A DNA stretch of 64,000 nt, taken from positions 28,957,498 through 29,021,497 of the forward strand of contig NC_026660.2 in assembly GCF_000004075.3 (NCBI RefSeq). The letters run 5' to 3'. Position 1 is the stretch's first letter. Every line of letters begins with the position of its first letter. The notes under the pieces were generated by a model. It did no database searches, was not told the DNA's origin, and saw nothing but the letters and a program-made list of their open reading frames with translations. Below, in pieces: positions 12,390 to 23,949 of the stretch. Both the position numbers and the translations under genes were made by a program. Source of the stretch: Cucumis sativus. Taxonomy: Eukaryota > Streptophyta > Magnoliopsida > Cucurbitales > Cucurbitaceae.

Positions 12390-15300
12390 TTACTATTACA
12401 TATGCATGGCTTCCTCTCATTGGTTAGTCCAACTAGTCAACATTTTCCCTTCTAAACTCCAAAAAATAACAAGACAAATCTTTTGTTTGATAAGCTGAAA
12501 CATTGTGGCAGCTACTTTTTTTAGCAATCAAATTTAATGGATACTAATTTTACTTTATTTCATTACCATTTCTGACGGTTTAATCCTTGTTTATATATAA
12601 TGAAATTTCTTAGATGTATAGATAAATAAAACGATTGTGTTATGGTTATATGGATTTAATATGAACTTTTACTATTAATTTTTTCATGATAATTTGAACT
12701 ATAATGTTATAAAATCTAAACTATAGGGTTTTAAATTGTAACAAAAAAATGAAAATATAGAAACTAAATTGATACATTAGAGTCTAAATTATCACATCAA
12801 CAAAAACTTAGGGTTTAAAACTATAATATAACCTAATTTTTCTGTATTTAATAAGCAACACTAAATTTTCACACGAAGAGATCAATTAGTTGATAATAAT
12901 TTGATTGATTAAGATGGGTGATAATTGAAATAGAATTAATTAAACAAAATTTTAAGAGAGGAATTGTAAAGGTATTTATTTATGATATGAAATGTGAAGA
13001 TAACTTGTTAAAAAAAAATTCATGGATGGGATAGTGATAGAAAAGGGGGGGGTTGGATTAAACCAACCAATTTGTAACACGATAAGCTTATCAACCTCCG
13101 CACGCTATTAATTGCTATTTTATTTGTAATTTACAACTTTGTCTGCTCCATAACAAGCATATCTCTTTCCTCCATTTACGACACTTTTCCAGTCAACATA
13201 TATATCGAAAGAACCAAAATAAAAAAGGTAAAATCAAATGAAAAAGTGTATATATGTATGTATATATATATATAGTTTGTGAAACATGTGTGAATTAAAA
13301 TTTATTTTCCTTCTTTCTCTCTCTGTACCAGTGTTGTCGGTCTTAATAAGCAATCAACGGCACAATATTGGTATTAAATTTGAATTTATGTAATGAAAAA
13401 CCATATATTTTCTTCAAATTTCCCCACGAGCCAGTACTTGAAAAGTTAGAGTAAAAGACCCAAAATTCCATGGACCTTTTGGGTGTTTTTAAAGAGAAAA
13501 AAAGAACGATAATTGTCCTTTTAAAAAGATATTCACTACTAATTATTAGGTCAAGTCTTATTGATTGGGTCCCTGAAGGGTTAAAAAGATGTAAAAGGTG
13601 TTTTGATATATTTATTTATTATATGAAGGGGGAAGGGGCAGTGAGGGCAATTTTGTGGAAGAAAGAGGAATTTTTGCATGGATTCACACCGGAGATGTGT
13701 ACGGAAGTTGGAGTTGTCTTGAATGCCCAATTATTAGGTGATTTAACTGTAGTAGTTGTTTAATCAATCATTTGATTTTCTAAATCTTTCAATTATGGAT
13801 CTTGTGCGTGTCTTCATCAAAGCCGTTCAAATTGACAGATCGAATGACCTCATCAGTCCATTCCTGAGCTCCCACGTTTTCCCATGGCCGCTTGTCGGTC
13901 CAGTATCAATATCAAAACAAGCTCTCTCCTTTTTTGTGTTTTGTTGTAATTAAAGTCTTGCCCGCTATAAGTTTTTCAAACTACACATTATGCATTTCTT
14001 TTCTTTGAAATCTCTTAAATTTGGTCAAATTTTTCCCTCTTCTATTATGTTGTTGGAGGGTGTCAGTGTGTTGTATTCATACCCATATTAATCCATGCCT
14101 AATTTTCAAATTACTGAAAATTACATAGTTTGAATAGTATTTTTTATCATAGATTTTTAAATAGTTTGGATTTCGAAATTAGTTATAAGGGTACACTACC
14201 TTTAAACTTAAACTAATGGTTTGAGAATTATATTTCAAGCTAAATCAAAAAGAAAAAAAAACACATATATTTATTCTTTTATAAACAAATCAAAACTATC
14301 GTTAGAGTATAAAATTGTTTAAACGTTAAATGAAAATTGAAACCTAAAATAGAATGGAATTGAAATCTAAAAACATTCCAAATGATTGCTAACACATATT
14401 TCAAATACCATGTTTGTTTTCAAATGAAGGGTCTGTTTTTTTAAAAAAAAAAAATAATAAAGGACAAGGTTTTAGAGTTATTCTTGGATAATTTTTATTT
14501 TGCTAAAATGAAACTTTTTAAAATCTAGAAAAATAATTGAATCTTCTACAAACTTTAAGAATATTTTAGTACAGTTTAAGCTAGAGATTAAGGACACCCT
14601 CCTCAAATTGTGAATAACTCATGACCCCATGGCAACTTTTGGAACTTACCAAGAGGCTTTCTAGTGATAGTGCTAACACAAGTTAGCTAGTGAATTCTGG
14701 TCACTTTAAAACATAAATAGCTACTAATCTCTCATCAATTGAACACCTCTTTAGAACTAACATACACTTAAAAATTTAGTATTACTTTGAGTTTTTTCAA
14801 AATTACTGAAGAAATCACATGCTAAATAAAGGACAACGACCTTTTCAAATAATTAATTTAAGAATTAGGTTTAAGCTAGTCAATGGGCTTCATATTTATA
14901 TTTAATTAAGCTATGACACGTATAAGTTAAATGTATGATATATAGAATAATAATGGACTTTTAATGGTTGGAGCCAGCTGCCCACCAATTCTACTTCAAA
15001 ATTTATTAGTAATTTTCTATTGCCTAATGGTCACTTCTACCATGGAAAAAGTTAATGTATGCGAGGACTATATTACACATTGAAGTTGAAAATCATGTCT
15101 ACAAGTTTCTCACCCATCATAATCCCAAATCAGTAGGGTCAAATAATATTTTATTAACCCTGCAACATTTCCTCTGGAAGGTTTTCTTTCCTAACCAAGA
15201 ATTTCTAAGTTTCATATCGAATCACTTCTAAATGTAATACATCCATACATATTAATAGTTGTATTTCTAAATATTACAAATGAATGAAACCGAACGACTA

Positions 15301-16430
15301 TGTGTTTTAATTAAAACCACTTTCTTGAGAAAATGTTTTAAGAAATATTTTCGAGAAAATGCTTATCAACTAATTGTGAGCTAGACTTACATTAAATAAC
15401 TAACCATTTAAAACAAGTAAATGATTCGATGAAAAAGATAAAAATTCTATTCCATGTGCTTCTATCAAATTAACTTGTTTGGTTGGATTTTCTTAAGTTT
15501 AATCGTATCTATAAATTAGTCAAAGGACCTAATATATATGGATATTGCTAGAAAGGACGACCAAAGGCATTTTAAAAAATAGGTCTATAAAATTTATCGA
15601 ATTCTTTTAAGTTAGAATGACACACTTTATCAAACATAAACTTGTACGTGGCTAAGAGTGAGTTAAAGACTTCTATAGCAATTAATGTCAACTAATAAAA
15701 CTATATAAATAAATATTTATTGTGGGCAAATGATAGAAATCTTAACTTGAAAACCCATGTGAGCGACGGTAGTTGTAGGGAAATGACAACAATCCAAAGT
15801 CATCGGGATCAAATTTATCGAGACGGGCCATAATTCTCGTGGTTGCAAATCTTATATCCATCGATACAAGGATACGGAAAAGGGTTTTTTCTTCGTTTTC
15901 TTCTATAATTATTTTAATTGGATCCTTGGAATGCTAATAAATATTAATGGTCCACAGGGCCATGCTACTGTATTCTAGGCTTCTAGCCAATTAGGTTTAT
16001 TACTTGTCCAAAATACGTGCTTTGGGGATTGTTTTCTAAAATTAATTGCTACGTGTTTACAATTAAACGGAGGGCAAACATTAGACAAATTGGAAGATTA
16101 TCAAAAGTATATGTTTGATAGTTTAATTCTTCGCCACTTTAATCTTTCAAGTTTCAACAAACATTGAGTAGAGGGTGGGTGTGTCCTTTTCTTCTCCATC
16201 AGATTTGTTTATCAAAGTAGCGAAATTTAGGGATTAGGACCACTTTTGTAAATAAAAGAAATGAAATATTGAGAGTTCAACCCCTCTGTATATCAGTTAC
16301 TACTAAATAACATAGGTTGATAGGAAACGCCAATAGAATCTATTCAGATTCTAAACCCTAAACCAAATTTGATTTTAATCAACTTTCGGTCACTTTGGAT
16401 TGATTTGGTTATTTTTGTACTCAATTCTTC
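12390..16430. other. Intergenic DNA between the MYB and phosphatase genes
   Basis: About 4 kb without a supported gene. Two stretches are less AT-rich, 13470-13960 and about 15740-15900, but neither contains splice-linked frames or a protein family I can name. A CT repeat lies at 12369-12386 and an alternating TA stretch near 13250-13275. Confidence 0.5.
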
Positions 16431-16509
16431 TAAACTAGTCATGCCAATTTTCGAAGTTACTTTTTCCTAGAAGGATGCAGATCTATTTGCGCCCGCAATC
16501 GGAAGTTTG

Positions 16510-17048
16510 GAAACATACTGACTTGAGAACTATCATTTTATTGATCTATGTGGGAGGAGAGGGGACAAAAGGCAAAATAACAAGTTTGTTCGAGTCTGGA
16601 CTCCCATGATAGAAGAATTTCCAAATATCTTCAAATTTGGGCAGGTGGGGTACGAGAATTGTCTTCATTGGAATAATCAAGCCCAGGTGGCCAGATTTCA
16701 CAGGACAGGATGATTCGAAAGTGGATTGGTGTAGAACCGAAAATGGAATAACTTTCCCGTGGTAATTCTATAACTAGATAGGAGCCTATGTTTATAGCAT
16801 ATTGACATTTTGGCTGAAATGCTATCTTAGGGCATTTTGTGCACAGCGTGCACAATAATGTACTACCAAAATCACGATAAAAATCCAAGGTTGTGGTTTA
16901 GCCTAATAATTGAACTTAACGGATTGAAATTATAAAAATAGTCGTTTAATTGGTCAACCATTCACATTATTGAAGATAAGCTTAGTACTTTACCGTAATT
17001 AACTTCCCCCAGGTCTTTTTTTTCCACCGTTGATCTCCAAATGCGGAT
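16510..17048 (-). other. Exon-like sequence downstream of the phosphatase gene, possible spliced 3' UTR
   Basis: On the minus strand there is a good acceptor (TTTTTCTGCAG) before 17048, a donor (ACG|GTAAAG) after 16994, a second acceptor (AATTATTAG) before 16902, and an AATAAA signal at 16542-16537. Upstream, a strong donor (TTTG|GTAAGG) follows position 17809, only 38 bases past the phosphatase stop. Together these read as two extra noncoding exons (16994-17048 and about 16510-16902) joined to the phosphatase transcript. The block is richer in G and C than its surroundings. It could instead be a separate noncoding RNA or a gene fragment. Confidence 0.35.
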
Positions 17049-17846
17049 CTGCAGAAAAAGTGATTTTGTTAGCTCAACTCCACCAACTGAATATCTAACT
17101 GCCACAAAATAAACTACTTTGTTTCTATGTTGATAAAAATAGCAACTGGGCACATTCAGAATTTCCCAAATTGTTTCCACGTAATAATGCAGTTATACCA
17201 ACGGGCGTCCTTGAGGAACAGGGAAGAGGGATCTTACATATAAGTCTCGCTGTATAATAGTTCTTACAGAAACAGGTCGCATATATTATTTTGGGAGACT
17301 ATTGTCAGCATCACGTGCAAACCAAAGGTGAACCCAGCTCATACACTGGCTAAATAAGATAAAGGGGGGCATATACTATCAAGGTAAAGGCGTGGAAACA
17401 AGTACCTTTTATGTAGACCAAATAAAGAAAGGCAATACCTAAACTACATATATATTGAATGTGCTCATCCAAAATAATCACAACAATTATAAAAAACATA
17501 CGTGTCATACATTTAGCAACGAAATGGTATGTAATACTAATCAAACAACATTCAGAATGGAAAAGTCCGGTGGGAACGTTTTAACTTTTGCAGCAATATA
17601 AAATATTAAATCAATCAACCACCATCCGTTGCTCTAGCCCAAAGTGTTTTATTAATTTATTTATTGGTCAGCTACTTGTTTAACTGTATATCCAAGGATC
17701 TCTCTTCATTTGATCGTCTTTTGGCCAGGTTTTAAGGAACTAAAATATTGGAAGATTTAGAAGGTTATGTAAAGTAAAGGCGTTGGAATGGGAGATGGGA
17801 TGCCTTACCAAATTTAGGTATGATAGACCGATAGGTAGTCTCAGCA

Positions 17847-20800
17847 TCAGACAGTAGATGAAGTGGATGCAGTCATCTCAATTATAAGATCGTGTAGGTG
17901 ACCATTGCTGACAAGAATGCCGCCTGAGGGAGATAAAATCCTACGGCCAGCTTGATCAGCAGCAAGATCAATGTCATTGCCTTTCCAGTCAGTCACCTAA
18001 TCAAACAGAAAGAGCTCCATTATCACTTCATTTAGGTGTTTCAGACAGAAGTAATTGTAATATTCCATGATCGTACAAATACAAAACTTTGACGATGATG
18101 ATTGCCTATCCAAATATCAGCGACAGCAAATGTAATTTAGCAGTACCATGAACCATAATCATTAAGTTCTTGCATGCTACAATTTTAATTTTCTAGATCA
18201 ACTGATTAATATGAGACTTTCAGTCGTTTTAAATTCTGAGCGGCCATTTGTTTATTGAATAAAAAAAAGGCCAAGGTTTTATGACTTAATGCTACAAAAG
18301 CCATTTGGGGGGAATGCAACCAAGGAATAGAGTAGTATTCCCAGGAGAAGAGGTGGTACCCTTGTTCGTTGGGAAATTTTTGTTTGTCCTTTTAGTGCAT
18401 CACATAACTCCACTGATTTTTTTACCGTTTTCACATGAATAATATTTATAGATGTAGAGGGTATCGAAAGGTATAATAATAACAATAATAACCATTTGTA
18501 GATGTTGATGTAGTAGAGAAATCCAAAAATAACGAGAAAGTTTAAGAAATCCTTTGCGGTAAACTGGTGGCTGAGGCCATAAAGTTGGTGTGATTATCAT
18601 TCTAACTCCATGATAACTTTATATACCATATAATGACGTTGACGTGTAATACTCTGAACCAGGATGGTACGTAAATCACTCAGAATCTCAGATATGCAGA
18701 AGGAAAAAGGCAAGGATAAGACAAGACAGAATTGCTGCTAGTGCTTTCGTGTGGTAGATTGAAGGCTTGAAGCATCAGAGTCAGACAACATATTAACAAA
18801 TAATGAATCTTGTTTTCTTTAGCTATCAAACGAAATTTGGATTTACCTTGTAATATTTCCAAGATTTCTCCAAAAAAGGAGAGAAGAACGTAATGACAAT
18901 GAACATTGACAATGACTTGGAATCCTGACATAAATTTCCAAAGCTTAAACTATAGCAATATAACTATCGTTCTGGCTTTTTCATCGGAAATCAATCCTGT
19001 AAAGAATATAGTTCATCCCTTGACTCAATTTCACTTAACGTCAAAACTTTAAAAGAAATGCCACAAACGTGCAAGTATAATGAACGGGAAAAACATCAAG
19101 CTTAAAACCCTTTTCAAAAAGAGTAATGTGGCATACCTTCCCACCGGCTTCATGCACGCAAATCATGCCACCTGCATGATCCCAAGTCTGCATAGGAACA
19201 ACATAAATTTTTTTTGAGGTGGTATTGCTATTACATGACATCACAAAAGGACAGCATAAAAATACCTTGATAATAGATTGAGATTTTGCTCGAAGAATGA
19301 AGACAGATGCCCTACCAGAAGCCACCATGAAATACTTGCACAAACTGCAGAAAAATGAGATGAAGAGGAATTAATGAGAGTTTTTATTTTATCTAAACAC
19401 CACAAATTGAGGCATACATTCGATTAAATTATTTAAATCATCCTCAATAAACTTTGAGCCGATTAAATTATTTAGATCATCTTCAATAAACTTTGAGCCA
19501 ATTAAATTATTTAGATCATCTTCAAATAAACTTTTAGCTGTAAAATGCCGATGTCTAACTAAATCTGTGTGGTGGAGGGGGAGGACATATTCAAGAAAAA
19601 GATACATGAGTCCTACAGTGTAGACCATTAATCTTCGCAACTATACTATTGATGATCAAACTTTAGAAACCGAAGAAGCAATCCATTGTAATTACGCATA
19701 TTAGTGACTAGAATTTTAAGTGAACGAGTCTTGTTAGGAAAGGACACGTATATTATGTGGGTTGCAAATAGCCTAATACCTTCCACAACATTTTCGGAGA
19801 AGAAGAATTTGACCACTCCCAACCTGATCAGCATTCGTTGTTGCTTGCAATGAAGTTGATGGGGGAAGCGATTCCCACGTCTGACTATCTGGGATACAGA
19901 AGCGTGCCTCATGCACAAGGCTGTATTCATCAACAAAGCATCTTGTCCAATTATGAAACACCTTGCTCGGGCTTTGCATATCTGACAATCTCCTTGTCCA
20001 TGTTCCAGATCCAGCATGGGCAATCATTATGGCTCCTGACCTGGACCAGACACCTCCACGCTCAAGATCTTCAGAGTTTGACTCTTCAGACAAATCTCCG
20101 TGCCAGTTGGGGCATCCCATAACACCTAACACAATTTCTCCTTCAACCACAAGAGCCAACCCGACCTGCAATTTTTCGAAGAGTTGGAAGATAGAAAAAC
20201 AGATATCCAAATTACAAAATTCATACTAAATCTTTCAAGCGCATCTTGTCTCCACAAGTACAACGTAAGTGCTAAGAAAAAGCCTGATTAAATGACATAC
20301 CACATATAAGACATCATTTCCTCTAAGAAATCCCCGTGTGCCATCAATTGGATCCAATACCTTCATTGGAATTCATTTAAAGCACATATTAGGTATGTTC
20401 ACAGATAAATGAAACAGTATAAAGGGGAAACTTCAAGCCCTTCTATTTCAAATGAAGAGGTCTTCATAACTTAAAATTACATTAGCATCGATGAAATATA
20501 GCATATGGAATTTCAATGGCAATTATGACTCTCAAAAACCAGAAAGTTGGGGAAACTCAAGGTTAAAACCCAACATAGAGATTTCTCATGATGTTACAAA
20601 TCAAAAGATGACAATACAATTAGGAATCCCCACCCAATATGTGGCTGGCTTACTTCCAAAAGCAAATGCAACATTCGCTCCCCTGTCGATTGCTTTCAGC
20701 ACATTATCCTGAGTCAACTCATTTGGAAAACTCGACTTCTCAGTCACTACTGCCAGTACTGAATGTGCCAAATTGTTTGCACGTAAAAATGCAGAGTCCT

Positions 20801-21819
20801 CCTCAGCTACTAATGGAATAGATGGAAATAGATTACCCAACTCTGCAGCAAGAAAAGTGGAGGGAAAAAAGGAACGATCAATTAACAATTACTTACGTTG
20901 GCTTGAAGAATTGTGTATCCCCATAATGAACACCAAAAACGCATAGTGAGATGTAGAAATAAGATATAAAATGTGAAAACCGACAATTATTTTAAAAAAT
21001 AAAATATAAAACTCCCAGCAGCAACAACAACAACTAGCAATCATAGCGAGCAGAATGGTTGAACTATTGGATAATCCGCAGAATCAGGCACAACTAGTAT
21101 TTACATGAGCGAAATTATAATATGAGAAATGAACCAATTCGAATATACACAATGTAATGTTTTATTACCCAAACTGACAAGCGCCTGAACTCCAAAATCG
21201 GCAACAGTAACTGGAGTCTGATCGTTCTTTTCCAGAACCTGTCCATCAGCCGATAGAAGCGACGATTTCACCTGCCAATTATCAAAACATGAATTCGTCT
21301 AAACCACTGAGAGAGATTGGATTGGCTGACCTCTCGGTGGTTACTACCAGACCATCACAGTAGAAGGTTAGATTCACCATACAACCATAATGCAGTCTTG
21401 TTAAGATTTAGAATAGAAGGTTTGTAATCTGTAGCTAACTTCCCGGACTTATTTACACATCCACATCCAAAATGAACAAACATAACAAAATTAAATAGAA
21501 GAAGACAGAGAAATTACGTCAACGCATAGACGACAAGCTCTCTGCACCACATCGATAGCTGCTTCAAGCTCTTTCCTATATTTCGCATTCTGCATCGGCA
21601 ATGGCAGACAGGACCTAACGACAGAAATTTAAAAAATAATAATAATAAGTAAAGTATCAAGCACACGTATGAATTTCCCATGAAAGACAATAAAATCACA
21701 AGGATGGAGATAAGAGACCTTACGTTGAAGTATCGACGGCGTGAAGTTAGAGAGATCGGATGAGACGAAGGAGTCCATCGAAGAGTTGAGAAATGAGAAG
21801 AAGAGTGAAGCAGAGCCAT
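17847..21819 (-). CDS. 3'(2'),5'-bisphosphate (PAP) phosphatase, inositol-monophosphatase superfamily, probably organellar
   Basis: Nine exons: 21719-21819, 21518-21614, 21169-21271, 20634-20842, 20301-20360, 19780-20165, 19266-19344, 19137-19187 and 17847-17996. All join in frame to 411 residues. Motifs in order: ATIADFG-like VTVADFGVQALVS, the acidic metal site VAEEDS, the signature DPIDGTRGF, GCPNW, and WDHAGGMICVHEAGGKVTDW near the C-terminus, ending TASTSSTV. The first about 35 residues (MALLHSSSHFSTLRWTPSSH) are rich in Ser and Arg and poor in acid, like a transit peptide. It matches my memory of the Arabidopsis protein described as a putative mitochondrial PAP-specific phosphatase (At4g05090, 397 residues). 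Known of the family: removes the 3' phosphate from PAP using Mg2+, and is Li+/Na+ sensitive. The usual WDHAxG fits as WDHAGG. The start is the first ATG; intron 8 is about 1.1 kb. Confidence 0.92.
19422..19538. repeat. 39-bp minisatellite, three copies, in a phosphatase intron
   Basis: Units at 19422-19460, 19461-19499 and about 19500-19538 differ by only a few bases; each contains AAATTATTTAGATCATCTTC or a close variant. The unit length is a multiple of three, so the minus strand stays open across it, but it lies inside the intron between exons 6 and 7 (19345-19779). Confidence 0.85.
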
Positions 21820-22208
21820 AGTGAGGGTCAAAAGAGCAATTGTTATGGCGAAGATGAGCTCAACTGTGACTGGCTGTGAGCGGATTCAAATGACCACCAG
21901 AGAAAGAGAGATGGAGAAGCCAATGGGCCGAATAGAAGGCCCATTTCCGGCCCAGTAATGAGGACCTTCGACGAAGCTCCCGTCCACAGGGATTTCGTAT
22001 GTACTGACATGGAAAATTGAAAATTCCAATTCCTTATCCAAATAAAATAATCAACAAAAATGGCTTCCAATGGCACCAACTTTTCTTTTAGAACACGCCA
22101 ATTCATCCTTATCTATTCGCTTTTCTTTGCTTTTATATAACCAAATTCCTTCATTCCAAGTTCTTGGAATTTGAATCGACTTTGATTGTACCATCAATTG
22201 TTCGTGGC
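21820..22208. promoter_or_regulatory. Bidirectional promoter between the phosphatase and DUF3774 genes
   Basis: The two start codons face away from each other and are only 389 bases apart. Three site II-like cores lie in the middle: TGGGCC at 21924-21929, GGCCCA at 21938-21943 and GGCCCA at 21949-21954. A TATATAA box at 22134-22140 sits about 70 bases before the plus-strand ATG. No TATA box is evident on the phosphatase side. Such clusters suit a TATA-less housekeeping promoter; shared use is inferred. Confidence 0.5.
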
Positions 22209-22442
22209 ATGAGCAGGGTGTTTGGGCAATTCGTGACACGGTGTATACAGAAGACCAGAGATCAGGCTGCGAAGAGCGATCCCGCTGCCTTGAAATCTCT
22301 CAAGGATTCTTCTTCTTCTTCGTCTTCTTCTTCTAAATGCTACTCCGGTAATAAATTCAGCGCTGGTGAGGGCCAGAATGTTAAGATAGCTGAAGAATCT
22401 TTAAGAACTGTCATGTATTTGAGTTGTTGGGCTCCAACCTGA
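22209..22442 (+). CDS. DUF3774 wound-responsive family small protein
   Basis: A single exon of 77 residues. The start chosen is the first ATG after the TATA box (MSRVFGQFVTRCIQKTRDQA); an upstream in-frame extension has no ATG. The C-terminus AEESLRTVMYLSCWAPT matches the conserved tail of the plant wound-responsive (DUF3774) family, usually ending EESLRTVMYLSCWGPN. A run of nine Ser encoded by a TTC/TCT repeat (22307-22333) lies in the middle. There is no signal peptide or membrane span. Biochemical function is unknown for the family; members are wound- or stress-induced. The gene is divergent to the phosphatase. Confidence 0.85.
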   Translation: MSRVFGQFVTRCIQKTRDQAAKSDPAALKSLKDSSSSSSSSSKCYSGNKFSAGEGQNVKIAEESLRTVMYLSCWAPT

Positions 22443-23413
22443 TTTATTTATCTCTTGTACATACTTTGATTGAATCTCTATTTTTGTTTTTATGCAAGTT
22501 TTATATACAACTGTCTCTAGTTTCAAAGCATCAAGTTGTATTGTAAAAAAGTCGTAAAAAATTGTAACCAGTTCATCTTTTTTTCTTTTTTCAAATCTAA
22601 ATTATTGGAAATATAGATAATCTTTATCGAAATTATTGGAAACTGTTATAAATTACTTTGGCGAAATTTTGATCATAGCATAATTAGACGAAAATTGACA
22701 TATATTTTGTGAAAGCGGTCTTTTTAAAAGAAAATAAAGTAAAAATAATTAGAGAAGAATGTTAATTATTGATAATTAATTGCAAAATTAAAGAAAATGA
22801 AATGTTTGCTTACAAAATAATTATAAATTACATGTCTAATACGAACCAGATACCTTTAGTTTCTTGTAAAAAAAAAAAAAAGTAACCCACTCACTAAATT
22901 CAATTTTGAGGTGAGATGATGTAAAAATGCAATTAAAAAAATGTTTGAATGGAGTTGAAATTTGACAATAATTATATGATATTCTTTCTCAATTTCGATT
23001 CCTTTGGAGACACTAAAAAAAAAATTCAAACCAATTTAATCTTGAGATAAAATTATACATTATTGTGTGAAATTATAGAATTAAAAAACATTTATTGAAC
23101 TAGTCTAATCGTAAAGAAAGGAGAAAAAAAATCATCGAAATTTTAATGGAAATCTCGAAATTGAACTGTGATGGAGAGAGAAAAAAATTAAACTATTTAG
23201 AGAATATAGTAAAAAAAAAAAAAAAAAAAATGATCAAATCACCGTGCCAGTCCAACGCCAAAGAGGAAGGGAACAAGGAAAAAAAAAAATACAAATGCAC
23301 ATTCTCATTTATCCCTTTACTCCATCCCCCACCACATAAAAGCAGTAGCCGATAACCCCCTGCATCATCTTCCTCCTTCCACACCATTCTTTCACTTCAA
23401 CAATCAACAAGAA
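22443..23413. other. Intergenic, 3' flank of DUF3774 gene and promoter of the next gene
   Basis: AT-rich with A-runs at 22868-22881 and about 23211-23230. A possible TATA sequence (ACATAAAAGC) lies at about 23333-23342, 70-80 bases before the next start codon. No gene is seen. Confidence 0.5.
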
Positions 23414-23949
23414 ATGATCTCACTCAAACCCTCCACTCACCACAACGGATTTGATACTTCATTCCCTTACAATTCTTCAAAATTTCAACAAAACCCCATT
23501 CCAATCATTAGAATAACTAAGCCCAATTTCTCACATACCAAAACAACCTTCAGAACCCACGCCCAGCCGTCCGGATCAGGCAAAGGCCCTCAAAAACGGA
23601 CTTTCCTGACCATCGAAGAAGCCGGCCTCGTAGAAGTATCCGGCCTCAGCACCCACGAAAGATTTCTCTGCCGTTTAACCGTATAATTTCCTCTGTTTTG
23701 GTCTCTCTCTCTCTCTCTCTCTTTTAATTATATAAATATATATAATTGATGGTGTTGTGTGTGTTTCTGTGTGTCTGGTAGATATCTTCTCTGAATTTAC
23801 TGAAAGTGATTGCGGAGGAAGAGAAATGCTCGATTGAAGAGTTGAATGCGGGAAGATTATGCGATTGGTTTCTCAAGGATAAGTTGAAAAGAGAGCAGAA
23901 TTTGGATTCTGCTGTTCTTCAATGGGATGATTCTGATCCTCTTTTCTGA
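23414..23949 (+). CDS. Probable plastid-targeted protein of unknown function
   Basis: Two exons, 23414-23680 and 23782-23949, separated by a 101-base intron with a CT repeat, encode 144 residues. The N-terminal about 50 residues are rich in Ser, Thr, Asn and basic residues with almost no acid, ending near FRTHAQPSG, as in chloroplast transit peptides. The mature part is compact: KRTFLTIEEAGLVEVSGLST, then after the intron ISSLNLLKVIAEEEKCSIEE, and a C-terminus DWFLKDKLKREQN...VLQWDD. It looks like a conserved small stromal protein, but I cannot name the family. Frame continuity across a clean GT-AG intron and the homologous look of the C-terminus support a real gene. Confidence 0.75.

Noticed and set aside
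13470-13953. Two short plus-strand frames (97 and 65 codons) and a 36-codon minus-strand frame in a less AT-rich patch, possible small gene
   Set aside because: No family resemblance, no splice sites linking the frames, no promoter or poly(A) signal in the right place; kept only as intergenic DNA.
16631-17180. Two minus-strand frames (85 and 72 codons) that look protein-like, considered as a decayed neighbouring gene
   Set aside because: Splice signals cut across the frames and fit noncoding 3' exons better; no homologous family recognised.
19773-20229. Overlapping plus-strand frames in the phosphatase region
   Set aside because: They are antisense shadows of phosphatase exon 6, whose minus-strand frame carries clear family motifs.
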